The notes under the pieces: model-generated
What the model was told of the DNA's origin: nothing
The model's input: only the letters and a program-made list of their open reading frames with translations
The model's database searches: none
Made by a program: the position numbers and the translations under genes
Part shown: in pieces, positions 37,372 to 45,923 of the stretch
How the letters are laid out: each line of letters begins with the position of its first letter
How positions within the stretch are numbered: the first letter of the stretch is position 1
DNA from: Nocardia rhamnosiphila NBRC 108938
GTDB lineage: Bacteria > Actinomycetota > Actinomycetes > Mycobacteriales > Mycobacteriaceae
Length of the DNA: 64,000 nt
NCBI RefSeq assembly: GCF_000720425.1
Contig: NZ_JOAJ01000007.1
Coordinates: forward strand, 310,001-374,000
Direction: 5' to 3'

Positions 37372-37726
37372 GGGATCAGTGTCCGCCCCCGGGCCGACAG
37401 ATTCTCCCGGCGCGGGCAGGACACAGCGGACCCGGTGGCTCGATCCGGGAGTATTCGTGCTGCGCCGACCCCGGCCGGACCACGGCGCTTTCGCCCGGTG
37501 AACGCGTCGCAGACGTAGTACCGCGGGGCCCCTCCGAACCGATTCCCCGTCCGGCATCGGAAGACCGGCCGACCCCCTGACGCCTTCGCCGACGGCCAGG
37601 CGAATTCCCCGTTACCGGCCACCTCGCCGACCCGCAGCTCAGGCATCACCAACAAAATAGATACACTTGCGTAGCTATTACAGTGTAGCTACAGTTGCGA
37701 ACCTAGCTACGACGAAAGAAGCGCCC
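37372..37726. other. intergenic region upstream of the GH39-like gene
   Basis: About 355 bases without a credible gene. The last 60 bases are AT-rich and carry nested palindromes (see 37670-37711). The rest is high-GC with nothing recognisable. Confidence 0.4.
37670..37711. promoter_or_regulatory. operator cluster of the GH39-TetR operon
   Basis: CGTAGCTA (37670) and TAGCTACG (37704) form an 8-bp inverted repeat around the perfect 10-bp palindrome TGTAGCTACA (37684-37693), 16 bp upstream of the GH39 start. Three AGCTA-type half-sites in 42 bp suggest cooperative binding of the TetR encoded downstream. Confidence 0.65.
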
Positions 37727-39193
37727 ATGAACTTCTCGCTGCCCGTCACGGTCGACTGGACGACACCGACCATCACGTCGAAAACCACGCTGACCACCCA
37801 TCTGTGGACCGCGCCGCCGCTGCGGCGTGGTTCGCAGATCCACGACAAGGCCTTCGACGCCCTGCGTGCGCTCGGGACCGACTACACCCGCTTCCTGCCC
37901 TGGTGGTCCTCTCCGAAATTGGCCGTACCCGAACTCGAGGCGCCCGCCGGCGGCCGGACCTCATGGGATTTCCGGCGGCTCGACGAGTTCGTGGACGACT
38001 TCCTGGACGCCACCGCCGGCCGGCCGGTGGTCGCGAATTTCGCCACCATCCCCACCTGGATGTTCGACACACCGGAGCCGGTGGTGGTGCAGGACGATCC
38101 GGCCGCGATCCATTGGGACTACGAACAGGGCACGCAATTCCGGGACCCCACCCTCGCCGAAGTGGCCGAGCATTTCGAGCGGATCGGCCGCTGGTACATC
38201 GACGGTGGATTCACCGACCAGTTCGGCGTGCGGCACGAATCCGGCCGCGACCACCGCTTCGCCTACTGGGAGGTGCTGTGCGAACCCGATATCGGCCACC
38301 AGCTCTCACCCGAGGTCTACACCAGGCTTTACGACGCGGTCGTCGAGCGACTGCGCCCGCTCGATCCGGAGATGAAGTTCATCGGGCTCTCGCTCAGCCC
38401 GATCACCACCGATCCGGAGTACTTCTGGCACTTCCTGGACCCCGCCAACCACAAGGACGGCATCCCCCTGGACGCGTTCTCGTACCATTTCTACGCGACC
38501 CCGCAGATCGTCAACCCGATGTCGCCGGCCGGGAACGCACCATTCGAGGAGTGGCCCGGCCTGTTCTTCGCCCAGGCGGACGGTTTCCTTCGCCAGGTGC
38601 AGCTGGTCGAATCCATCAAGCATCGCCTGTCCCCCGGGACCGAGACACATATCAACGAACTCGGCACCTTCACCCCGGATGTGATGAATCCGGAACCCGA
38701 GGCACCCGAGGATTACTGGGCGCTCAGCGGAGCCGTCGTCGCGTACCTGTGGTCGCGACTGACCGCACTGGGCATCGACCTGGTGGGCGTGGCCGAATTC
38801 ATCGACTATCCCGGGATGATCCACGGCGCCTCGCTGCTCGACTGGAACACCGGCGAGCCCAATGCCCGCTATCGTGCGCTGCAGCTGCTGCTCGATAATT
38901 TCGGCCCGGGCGACACCGTGCACCGGGCCACGACCTCTCCCGTGCCGGACGCCCCGGAAACCACGGTGCACGGCCAGGCCTTCGCGTCCCCGGACGGCCG
39001 GCGCCGCATCCTGCTCGTGAACAAGAATCCGCACCCGGTCCTGGTGAACTTCACCGACCCGGTGGCCGCGATCGATACGGTCGACACCACGACCGGATCC
39101 GGTCCGGCGCTGCGGAAACAGGTGACGAACGGGGAGGTCGAGCTCGGCCCGTTCGCCACCGCCGTCGCGGTCGTCGATACCGCCGCCGACTAG
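37727..39193 (+). CDS. GH39-like glycoside hydrolase (beta-xylosidase type)
   Basis: A 488-residue TIM-barrel hydrolase without signal peptide. The acid/base Glu is likely in FAYWEVLCEPDIGH, where the usual NEP is CEP. The nucleophile Glu is likely in THINELGTFTP. A C-terminal beta domain (ILLVNKNPHPVLVNF) is typical of clan GH-A GH39 proteins. It is cotranscribed with a TetR (46 bp gap) behind palindromic operators, so probably induced by its glycoside substrate. Xylosidase specificity is only a guess. Confidence 0.75.
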   Translation: MNFSLPVTVDWTTPTITSKTTLTTHLWTAPPLRRGSQIHDKAFDALRALGTDYTRFLPWWSSPKLAVPELEAPAGGRTSWDFRRLDEFVDDFLDATAGRPVVANFATIPTWMFDTPEPVVVQDDPAAIHWDYEQGTQFRDPTLAEVAEHFERIGRWYIDGGFTDQFGVRHESGRDHRFAYWEVLCEPDIGHQLSPEVYTRLYDAVVERLRPLDPEMKFIGLSLSPITTDPEYFWHFLDPANHKDGIPLDAFSYHFYATPQIVNPMSPAGNAPFEEWPGLFFAQADGFLRQVQLVESIKHRLSPGTETHINELGTFTPDVMNPEPEAPEDYWALSGAVVAYLWSRLTALGIDLVGVAEFIDYPGMIHGASLLDWNTGEPNARYRALQLLLDNFGPGDTVHRATTSPVPDAPETTVHGQAFASPDGRRRILLVNKNPHPVLVNFTDPVAAIDTVDTTTGSGPALRKQVTNGEVELGPFATAVAVVDTAAD

Positions 39194-39238
39194 TCTGCAC
39201 GGGACAGGTCCCGCGCGATCACCGGAAAGACAGGTTCC

Positions 39239-39829
39239 ATGCCCGGCACACGTGGCCGCCGAAGCGACGCCGAAGTGGTGGCGGCAGTGCGTGCCGCGGT
39301 CGTCGAGGAACTGATCGATGTCGGCCTGGGCAAGCTCACCATGGACGGGATCGCGCAGCGCGCCGGTATCGCGAAAACCTCGCTGTACCGGCGCTGGGAC
39401 AGCCCGCAGACGGTACTGCTGGACGCGCTGCGCAACGAATTCCCGCAGGAGCGGCCCGCACCCTCCCCGACCGACGATCTGCGGCACGACCTGATCGAGG
39501 CCCTCCGGCTGATGGTCTCCTGGCTGGCGACCCCCACCGCGCGCGCCACCGGCGCGATTCTCGCCGAACGCGAGCGCTATCCGGAACTGGCCGAATCCAT
39601 TTACGCCCAGGTCTTCGAGCCGAAGGGCGGGCGCTTCACCAGTACCGTGTTGCGGCACTACGCGGACGCCGGCCGTATCGACCCGGGCCTGCTCACCCCC
39701 GTTGTCGTCGATATCGGCGAGGCCCTCGTCCTGAAGTTCTCCCTCGACTCGGGCGAACTCCCCGGCGATCGGGTTCTCGCCGATATCGTCGACCAGGCCA
39801 TTCTTCCCGCGGTCGGGCACCGGCGCTGA
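39239..39829 (+). CDS. TetR-family regulator of the GH39 operon
   Basis: A 196-residue TetR protein. The helix-turn-helix is at about 15-62 (LTMDGIAQRAGIAKTSLYRRW), followed by a TetR_C-type ligand domain. ATG 39239 follows GAAAGACAGG. It is second in an operon with the GH39-like hydrolase and most likely binds the AGCTA palindromes at 37670-37711 as an autorepressor. Confidence 0.9.
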   Translation: MPGTRGRRSDAEVVAAVRAAVVEELIDVGLGKLTMDGIAQRAGIAKTSLYRRWDSPQTVLLDALRNEFPQERPAPSPTDDLRHDLIEALRLMVSWLATPTARATGAILAERERYPELAESIYAQVFEPKGGRFTSTVLRHYADAGRIDPGLLTPVVVDIGEALVLKFSLDSGELPGDRVLADIVDQAILPAVGHRR

Positions 39830-40049
39830 TTCCGGCGATCGGCCCGCTCGCCCACGCCCCCGGCCACGGCGGCCGCCGGCTCTCGGCCGGGCCGGCGGTG
39901 CACAATCCACCACGCCCACGCATACCTCGGCCCCTCGGTGAGTCGCTGCGCAACACTTCGGCGGCTCGGCCTTCCGCCGGCGGCCGGGCGTGCACCGGCC
40001 GGCCGCGCGCTGACTTGGGCAGGGCCACCCACGGCGCCAATTACACCGT

Positions 40050-40072
40050 TTGTTATGGTTTAATCATAACAA
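40050..40072. promoter_or_regulatory. palindromic operator of the DUF1648-GntR operon
   Basis: TTGTTATG and CATAACAA form a perfect 8-bp inverted repeat with a 7-base AT spacer (GTTTAAT), ending next to the AAGGAGG ribosome site. It covers the probable -10 or transcript start. YtrA-type GntR proteins bind such sites; the likely ligand is the regulator at 41054. Confidence 0.7.
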
Positions 40073-40082
40073 GGAGGTGCCC

Positions 40083-41048
40083 ATGACCACCCTGAACTCG
40101 CTCCGGCTCTGCCTACTCGCCGGACTCCCGCCGATCCTGTCCGCCGTGCCCGACATCGTGTTGCTCGCCGCGGCGGCCGACCGGCTGCCCGATCCGCTGG
40201 CCACCCATTTCGCCGCCGACGGCGCCGACGGGTTCACCGGACGGGTACCGACGATGTTCGTCTCGGCCGGCCTGGGCCTCGGCCTGGGAGTCCTGTTCGC
40301 CGCGATCCTCGCGGTGGGGGCACGCACCGGCGCACGCCGGGCCGATACTCCCCTGGACCCGATCCGGTCACTGGTCGCCACGGCCTGGGGCGTGGGCGGA
40401 TTCGTCGGCGCGATCATGCTGGCGGGCACCATCGCCAATCTGGACGCCGCCGATCCCGCGCAGGTCACGCTCTCGGGCTGGGCGTTCGCGGCCGCGGCGG
40501 CCGCCGGGTTGCTGTTCGGGGCGGCGGGCTGGCTCGCCGCACCGGCGAGCCCGGTGACGCCGGGTCCGGCACCGACCGAACCCCTCGCTCTCGGCCGCAC
40601 CGAACGCGTCAGCTGGTCACGGCGGGCGGTGTCACCGTGGATGCTGCTGGCCGGTGTGGTCGCCGTACTCATGGGAGTGGTCGTCGGATTCGTCGCCCAG
40701 CCGCTGACCGGGGTCCTGCTGGCGCTGACCGGGCTGCTGCTCGCGCAACTGGCGCTGCTGCGGGTGGTCGTGGACCAGCGCGGCCTCACCGTGGGGACCG
40801 GCTTACTGGGCTGGCCCCGATGGCGGCTGCGGCCCGGCGACATCACGGAGGTATCGGCCGACGACATCTCCCCCCTCCAGTACGGCGGGTACGGCATCCG
40901 GGTGATCCCGGGCGCCACGGCCGTGGTGCTCCGCGCCGGACCCGGCATCGTGGTGACCCGCCGCTCGGGGCGCCGGTTCGTGGTGTCGGTCGACGACGCC
41001 GGCACGGGTGCCGGTGTCCTGGCCGGTGTCGTCGCACGGACGGATTGA
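40083..41048 (+). CDS. DUF1648 membrane protein
   Basis: A 321-residue membrane protein with about six segments. DPLATHFAADGADGFTG near the N-terminus is the DUF1648 signature. The C-terminal soluble part (LLGWPRWRLRPGDITEVS) resembles bacterial PH-like domains. A strong AAGGAGG site precedes ATG 40083. It overlaps the GntR gene end to end. Such pairs in actinobacteria and firmicutes are self-regulated envelope-stress-type units; function unknown. Confidence 0.85.
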   Translation: MTTLNSLRLCLLAGLPPILSAVPDIVLLAAAADRLPDPLATHFAADGADGFTGRVPTMFVSAGLGLGLGVLFAAILAVGARTGARRADTPLDPIRSLVATAWGVGGFVGAIMLAGTIANLDAADPAQVTLSGWAFAAAAAAGLLFGAAGWLAAPASPVTPGPAPTEPLALGRTERVSWSRRAVSPWMLLAGVVAVLMGVVVGFVAQPLTGVLLALTGLLLAQLALLRVVVDQRGLTVGTGLLGWPRWRLRPGDITEVSADDISPLQYGGYGIRVIPGATAVVLRAGPGIVVTRRSGRRFVVSVDDAGTGAGVLAGVVARTD

Positions 41049-41053
41049 ATCCG

Positions 41054-41407
41054 GTGCTGATCCGTGTCGACCCGGCGCGGCCCGAACCGCTGGCCGACCA
41101 GATCGCGGCCTGTGTCCGGCGGGCGATCGCCGACGGTGACGCGCCCGCCGGTACCCGGCTGCCCGGCGCCCGGGAACTCGCGGCGTCACTGGACGTGAGT
41201 ATCCATACCGTGCTCGCGGGTTATCAGCGGTTACGCGACGAAGGTCTGATCGAACTCCGCCGCGGGCGCGGCGCCACCGTCCGTGCCGGGACACCGGATG
41301 GGCGGGCGGCGGTGATCGAACTCGCCCGGCAACTCGTGGCGGCCGCCCGTCGCATCGACCTCGACGAAACCGAATTGCTCGAACTCGTCCGCGCCGCCGC
41401 GCGCTGA
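41054..41407 (+). CDS. YtrA-type GntR regulator
   Basis: A 117-residue short GntR protein. The winged helix PLADQIAACVRRAIADG, TRLPGARELAASLDVSIHTV and YQRLRDEGLIELRRGRG is followed by a two-helix dimer tail, as in the YtrA subfamily. GTG 41054 gives MLIRVDP; TTG 41045 overlapping the upstream stop is also possible. It probably autoregulates the operon through the TTGTTATG palindrome. Confidence 0.9.
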   Translation: MLIRVDPARPEPLADQIAACVRRAIADGDAPAGTRLPGARELAASLDVSIHTVLAGYQRLRDEGLIELRRGRGATVRAGTPDGRAAVIELARQLVAAARRIDLDETELLELVRAAAR

Positions 41408-41429
41408 CCGTGGAGGCTGTGCGAAATCG

Positions 41430-41570
41430 GTAGCCCGCCGCTGAAGTCCCAGGCGCGATCGCCGTTGAACAGGGTGAGTTTCGGTCCGGATCCGATGTGG
41501 ATGGCGCCGGCGAGCGCCATCGGTGCGGGGTCGCCGTAGTATCGGCCGAATTTCGGGCGGATATGGCGTA
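41430..41570 (-). pseudogene. gene fragment, unidentified
   Basis: The minus strand encodes a protein-like stretch (RPKFGRYYGDPAPMALAGA, then GPKLTLFNGDRAWDFSGG) that loses coherence at both ends and runs into the antisense of the GntR gene. There is no start with a ribosome site. Family not recognised. Confidence 0.35.
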
Positions 41571-41610
41571 ACCCGCTGGTAGATGGCGGGTTCTGCGCGC
41601 TGGGTGCCGG

Positions 41611-41847
41611 TCAGGCCGGGGGTTGTTGGGTGAGGCGGTCGCGGTAGATCCGATATGCCTTGCGGTCGGCGGCCCCGGTGCTGTGTGCGAGGGGTTCGGC
41701 GGCGGCCAGCAGTGCCTGGTGGATGTGTGGTGGGGCGGTGACGTGCAGGCTGTAGCCCTGGCCTCGCCGTATCTGCCGGCCGTCGCGTAGGGCGTGGCGT
41801 TCGGTTTCGCCGAGGTCGGCGGTGTGGGCGGTGAGGTGCGTCGGCCG
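41611..41847 (-). pseudogene. truncated 3' end of an unidentified gene
   Basis: From about 41847 to the TGA at 41611-41613 the minus strand reads a coherent C-terminus: GETERHALRDGRQIRRGQGY, then SLHVTAPPHIHQALLAAAEP and KAYRIYRDRLTQQPPA. Codon third positions are GC-rich as in real genes here. No start codon is found and the frame breaks near the methyltransferase promoter. Likely a gene cut by insertion. Confidence 0.45.
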
Positions 41848-41882
41848 TCCACGAGGTCGTGATCATGGATATCGTGCCGGTC

Positions 41883-42527
41883 ATGACCACGAATGACTGG
41901 TTGGCCGACACCCGAACCTCTTACGATACGGTCGCGGTCAGCTATGCCGACCAAGTGCGCGGCGCCCTCGCCGGACACCAGTACCTTCGCGCGGCTCTGG
42001 CGTTGTTCGCCGATAGCGTGCGGGTCGCCGGCGGCGGGCCGGTCGCGGACGTCGGCTGCGGCCCCGGTGAAGTCACCGCCCACCTACATGAGCTCGGTGT
42101 CGACGCCTTCGGTGTCGACCTCTCCCCGGCGATGATCGACGTGGCCCGGCGCGACCACCCCGGCCTGCGGTTCGAGGTGGGCTCGATGACGGACCTGGAC
42201 CTCCCCGACGCTTCGGTGGGAGGCCTGCTCGCCTGGCAGTCGTTGATCCACATCCCTGACGGCGAGGTGCCGACCGTGTTCGGGCACTTCCACCGAACAT
42301 TGCGTCCCGGCGGACCGCTGCAGCTGCTGTTTCACGTCGGCGACGAGTCGTTGTTGAAGACGGACGGCTACGGCGGTCACCCGATGAATGTCCATGTCCA
42401 CCGCCGTCAGCCCGACCAGGTGGCATCCTGGCTGCGCGATGCCGGATTCATGGTCGAGGCTCAGATGCTGCTCGACCCGGACGCGGAAGCTCAGCAAGCG
42501 ATTCTTTTCGCACGCAGTAAGTCCTGA
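41883..42527 (+). CDS. class I SAM-dependent methyltransferase
   Basis: A 214-residue methyltransferase. The SAM-binding loop is VADVGCGPGEVTAHLHELGV, the acidic motif AFGVDLSPAMIDVARR, then LLAWQSLIHIP and a C-terminal VASWLRDAGFMV. It is the small trans-aconitate or UbiE-like kind, acceptor unknown. ATG 41883 is preferred (MTTNDWLADT); ATG 41859 is in frame. It lies between gene fragments and a Tn3 remnant, so it may be cargo of a lost transposon. Confidence 0.88.
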   Translation: MTTNDWLADTRTSYDTVAVSYADQVRGALAGHQYLRAALALFADSVRVAGGGPVADVGCGPGEVTAHLHELGVDAFGVDLSPAMIDVARRDHPGLRFEVGSMTDLDLPDASVGGLLAWQSLIHIPDGEVPTVFGHFHRTLRPGGPLQLLFHVGDESLLKTDGYGGHPMNVHVHRRQPDQVASWLRDAGFMVEAQMLLDPDAEAQQAILFARSKS

Positions 42528-42534
42528 CTTCTGC

Positions 42535-42790
42535 GTATGTCGGGCTCACCAGTCGGATCCGGAGCAGGTCGTCCCAGTGCTCGGCGATCAACTCGGTGTT
42601 CAGCTTGCGCGTCATCAACGGGCCCGTGCGCGGGAACCGCGCCTCAGCGTCGGCGCGCGGTTCCGGCCGGTAGAGGGTGATGCGGCCCAGGTCCCGGATT
42701 CGGGGCGAGAGCTGCATCCCGAGCAGGTCGAACAATCCGAAATTGACGAGGGTGACGCCGTGGGTGTCGGTCGCGTCCCCGCACGCCCCC
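42535..42790 (-). pseudogene. Tn3-family transposase fragment
   Basis: The minus strand encodes a recognisable piece of the C-terminal part of a Tn3-family transposase: TDTHGVTLVNFGLFDLLGMQ, LSPRIRDLGRITLYRP and LMTRKLNTELIAEHWDDLLR. Upstream of the first block and downstream of DDLLRI the homology stops abruptly. Both ends are missing, so it is inactive. Confidence 0.8.
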
Positions 42791-42826
42791 CGCGACGCTA
42801 CCGGGCCCGCCCGCGCCGCCGTGTTG

Positions 42827-44164
42827 CTAGGCGCCCGCCGCGGCCGCGACCGGGGCGAACCGGCCCGTATGGGGGCCGAGCCCATAGTGCCCGCGCAGCG
42901 TGCGCTCGGTGTAGTCCGTCCGGAACAGACCTCGCGCCTGCAGGATCGGGACCACCTGGTCGACGAAATCGATCAGGCCGCCGGGCAGGTACGGAGGCAT
43001 CACATTGAACCCGTCCGCGGCGCCCGCCTCGAACCACGCCTGCAGATCGTCGGCGATCTGTTCGGGGGTTCCGGCGATGGTGCGATGTCCGCGGCCACCG
43101 CCGAGCGCGGCGATAAGTGCGCGCACGGTCAGCGACTCCCGGCCGGCCAGATCCTTGACCAACTGGTATCGGCTCTTGTTGCCCTGGATCCGCTCGATCG
43201 GGGGTAACGGCGGCAGCGGCGCGTCGAGCGGATGGCCGGTCAGGTCCAGGCCGAGCATCTGGGAGAGCTGGCGCAGCGCGTACTCCGGGGAGATCAGATC
43301 GGTGAACTCCTGCTCGAGCCGCTTCGCGGCCTCCTCGGTCTCGGCGATGAACGGCACGATCCCGGGCAGGATCAGTACGTCGCCGGGATCGCGACCGTGG
43401 CCGGCGGCCAGCGCCTTCACCTCGCGGTAGAACTCCCGGCCTTCCGGGATGGAACGTTGAGCGGTGAAAACGGCCTCCGCGTAGCGACCGGCGAAATCCT
43501 TACCGCTGGTCGAGGAACCGGCCTGTACGAGCAGTGGGCGTCCCTGCGCCGACCGGGGCACATTGAGCGGGCCGCGTACCTTGAAGCGGTCCCCGTGGTG
43601 GTCGATCGTGTGTACCTTCGACGGATCGGCGAATACCCCTGTCTCGGCGTCGAGCACGACGGCGTCGTCCTCCCAGGAGTCCCACAGCGCCGTCGCGGCA
43701 TCGACGAACTCCGCTGCCCGCACATACCGGCCGTCGTGGTCGGGCACCTGGTCGTAGCCGAAATTGGCCGCTTCGTCGGCGGTCCCGGAGGTGACTATGT
43801 TCCATCCGGCCCGCCCACCACTGATCTGATCGAGTGAGGCGAATTTCCGGGCGAGATTGTAGGGCTCGTTGTAACCGGTGGAGGCGGTGGCGATGAGTCC
43901 GACCCGCTCGGTCACCACCGCCATCGCCGACAGCAGGGTGATCGGTTCGAACACCGCCTGGGTGTTGCGCTCGATCCGCGGGCCCACCGCGAGGCCGTCG
44001 GCGAAGAACACCGAATCGAGTTTGCCGCGTTCGGCGATCCGCGCGAGTTCCTGGAAATGGCCGACCCGCAGCACATTGCGCGCCTCGGTCCGCGGATGCC
44101 GCCAGGCCGCTTCGTGGTGGCCGACACCCATGAGGAACGCGTTGAGATGGAGTTGGTGCGACAT
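42827..44164 (-). CDS. LLM-class flavin monooxygenase (NtaA/SnaA/DszA type)
   Basis: A 445-residue FMN-dependent monooxygenase of the NtaA/SnaA/DszA group. The family start is LHLNAFLMGVGHHEAAWRHP, then FFADGL, ATASTGYNEPYNLARKFASL and SGGRAGWNIVTS. The FMN segment GRPLLVQAGSSTSGKDFA and a C-terminal DGFNVMPPYLPGGL follow. ATG 44164 follows AGGTAG. It is downstream of a sulfonate-type ABC permease and ATPase, so it probably oxidises an organosulfur or similar compound imported by that transporter, with reduced FMN from a separate reductase. Confidence 0.9.
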   Translation of the reverse strand: MSHQLHLNAFLMGVGHHEAAWRHPRTEARNVLRVGHFQELARIAERGKLDSVFFADGLAVGPRIERNTQAVFEPITLLSAMAVVTERVGLIATASTGYNEPYNLARKFASLDQISGGRAGWNIVTSGTADEAANFGYDQVPDHDGRYVRAAEFVDAATALWDSWEDDAVVLDAETGVFADPSKVHTIDHHGDRFKVRGPLNVPRSAQGRPLLVQAGSSTSGKDFAGRYAEAVFTAQRSIPEGREFYREVKALAAGHGRDPGDVLILPGIVPFIAETEEAAKRLEQEFTDLISPEYALRQLSQMLGLDLTGHPLDAPLPPLPPIERIQGNKSRYQLVKDLAGRESLTVRALIAALGGGRGHRTIAGTPEQIADDLQAWFEAGAADGFNVMPPYLPGGLIDFVDQVVPILQARGLFRTDYTERTLRGHYGLGPHTGRFAPVAAAAGA

Positions 44165-44174
44165 CACTACCTGT

Positions 44175-45053
44175 CTAGAGAGCTACGCGCCAGCGGGACA
44201 GCCGACGCTCGACGAACACGAGGACCGCGTTGAAGATCAGGCCGACCAGCGCGATGGCGATGATCCCCGCGTACATATCGGGGATCTGGAAGTTCAGCTG
44301 CGCGGCGGTGATCAGGTACCCGAGCCCGGCCTTCGCCCCGACCATCTCGGCCGCGATGAGCACCAGGATCGAGGACGCCGCGGCCATCCGCAGGCCGGTG
44401 AAGATGGTCGGTACCGCCGCCGGCAGCACCACCTTGTACACCAGCGCGATCTGGGAGAAGCCCAGCGAACGCGCGGATTTCACGAGCAACGGGTCGACCG
44501 TGCGCACCCCGGAGATGGTGTTGAGCAGGATCGGGAAGGTGCAGGCGTAGATCACCAGCGCCACCTTCGAGGTCTCGCCGATACCCAGGATGAGAATGAA
44601 GACCGGCAGCAGCGCCAGCGCGGCGGTATTGCGGAACAGTTCGAGGACCGGGTTGAGGAAATCGGCCACCGGCCGGTACCAGGCGATCGCGACCCCCAGC
44701 GGAACCGCGATCGCCACCGCGATCACGAACCCGGTGAGCGCGCGGGACAGGCTGGTCGATACATGCTCCCAGAGCTGCCCATTACCGATCAGCTCGAAGA
44801 ATGTCGCGGCGACCTCGCTGAACGGCGGCAGAAAGACCTTGTCGACCAGACCCACCCGGGGCGCGATCTCCCAGAGCGCCAGGAAGGCCAGGATCGCGAC
44901 CGACGGCTTCGTCACCCGCCAGGCCAGCCCGGCCAGCCGCTGCACCGGCCGGCGGGCCGGGGACCTCACCGGTGCGGTGGTCCGGGCGAGTGCGGGCTCG
45001 GGCCCGGCGGCCCGCGGCGCGTCGAGAGTGCCGGTGGCGAGTGCGCTAGACAT
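44175..45053 (-). CDS. ABC transporter permease (SsuC type)
   Basis: A 292-residue inner-membrane permease of the nitrate/sulfonate/taurine class. There are six or so segments and the EAA-type loop KSARSLGFSQIALVYKVVLPAA before the last membrane pair. ATG 45053 overlaps the ATPase stop by 8 bases; the longer frame runs inside the ATPase gene. The LLM monooxygenase gene follows 10 bp downstream. Pairs with the ATPase at 45046 and the lipoprotein at 49654. Confidence 0.92.
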   Translation of the reverse strand: MSSALATGTLDAPRAAGPEPALARTTAPVRSPARRPVQRLAGLAWRVTKPSVAILAFLALWEIAPRVGLVDKVFLPPFSEVAATFFELIGNGQLWEHVSTSLSRALTGFVIAVAIAVPLGVAIAWYRPVADFLNPVLELFRNTAALALLPVFILILGIGETSKVALVIYACTFPILLNTISGVRTVDPLLVKSARSLGFSQIALVYKVVLPAAVPTIFTGLRMAAASSILVLIAAEMVGAKAGLGYLITAAQLNFQIPDMYAGIIAIALVGLIFNAVLVFVERRLSRWRVAL

Positions 45054-45876
45054 GCTGAACCTCTTCGGTCGTCGAGATATCGGCGAGTTCGAGCGAGTGG
45101 GCGCGTTCGACCTCGTCGTGCAGCAGGGACCAGATCCGGTGGCGCAGCGCACGGAACTCCGCGCCGGAGCGGACGTCCTCGGCGGTGCGGTCGATGTCGA
45201 CGTCGACCACCGTTTTGATCCGGCCGGGCCGGGAGGTGAGCACCGCGACCCGCTGACCCAGGTAGATCGCTTCGTCGATGCCGTGGGTGATGAACAGGAT
45301 CGTCTTACCGGTGCGCTCCCAGATACGCAGCAGTTCGTCCTGCAGCGATTCCCGGGTCTGCGCGTCCAGCGCCGCGAACGGCTCGTCCATCAGCAGTACT
45401 TCGGGATCGAAGGCCAGGCTGCGGGCGATCGCCACGCGCTGTTTCATACCGCCGGACAATTCGTGCGGGTAGCGGTCGGCGAAACCGGCCAGGCCGACGA
45501 GTTCGAGGTAGTGCTCGGCACGCTCGCGCCGCTCCGCGCGCGGCACCCCTTTGGCCTCGAGCCCGAATTCGATATTGCGGCGGGCGCTGCGCCAGGGCAG
45601 CAACGCGTACTGCTGGAAGACGATCCCGCGGTCCAGGCCGGGCCCGGTGATCGGCCTGCCGTCGAGCAGGATCTGCCCGGAGGTGGGGGTGCTCAGGCCG
45701 CCCAGCAGGTCGAGCAACGTGGATTTGCCGCAACCACTGGGGCCGACGAGAACCAGGAACTCACCCGCGGCGAGATCGAGGGTGATGTCCTCGATGGCGG
45801 ACAGCTCGGTCTGCTGACCCCGGATCGGGAATCTCTTGCTCACCTGAGCCAGGCGAAGTTTGGGTGTGCTGCTCAT
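45046..45876 (-). CDS. ABC transporter ATPase (SsuB type)
   Basis: A 276-residue ATPase with Walker A GPSGCGKST, Q-loop FQQYALLPW, signature LSGGMKQR, Walker B VLLMDEPFAALD and switch His in FITHGIDEA. This is typical of sulfonate/taurine/nitrate importers. ATG 45876 overlaps a TGA belonging to a leftover substrate-binding-protein tail (ATGA), showing that a binding-protein gene once lay directly upstream. Confidence 0.93.
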   Translation of the reverse strand: MSSTPKLRLAQVSKRFPIRGQQTELSAIEDITLDLAAGEFLVLVGPSGCGKSTLLDLLGGLSTPTSGQILLDGRPITGPGLDRGIVFQQYALLPWRSARRNIEFGLEAKGVPRAERRERAEHYLELVGLAGFADRYPHELSGGMKQRVAIARSLAFDPEVLLMDEPFAALDAQTRESLQDELLRIWERTGKTILFITHGIDEAIYLGQRVAVLTSRPGRIKTVVDVDIDRTAEDVRSGAEFRALRHRIWSLLHDEVERAHSLELADISTTEEVQHV

Positions 45877-45902
45877 TTGTCACCGGCCAATGGTTGTCCG
45901 TC
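45870..45902. repeat. left imperfect direct repeat flanking the T7SS cassette
   Basis: TGCTCATTT, ACCGGCCA and TTGTCCGTC here match the 33 bases at 49651-49683 in 27 positions and in the same orientation. Both are the 3' end of a substrate-binding-protein gene read on the minus strand. Confidence 0.7.
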
Positions 45903-45923
45903 AGGTGCTGGGGCTCCCGCAAT
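45873..45923 (-). pseudogene. 3' remnant of a substrate-binding-protein gene
   Basis: Read on the minus strand this ends APDGQPLAGDK-stop, against DPDGQALAGTK-stop in the intact lipoprotein gene at 49654. Its TGA overlaps the ATPase ATG. Only the last dozen or so codons are recognisable. Confidence 0.55.

Larger units (their letters stand above)
41408..41882. other. scar region with gene fragments
   Basis: About 475 bases between the GntR and methyltransferase genes with no intact gene. Two minus-strand stretches look like fragments of genes (41430-41570 and 41611-41847). The area borders the methyltransferase and the Tn3 transposase remnant and looks like the result of insertion and deletion. 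Confidence 0.5.
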
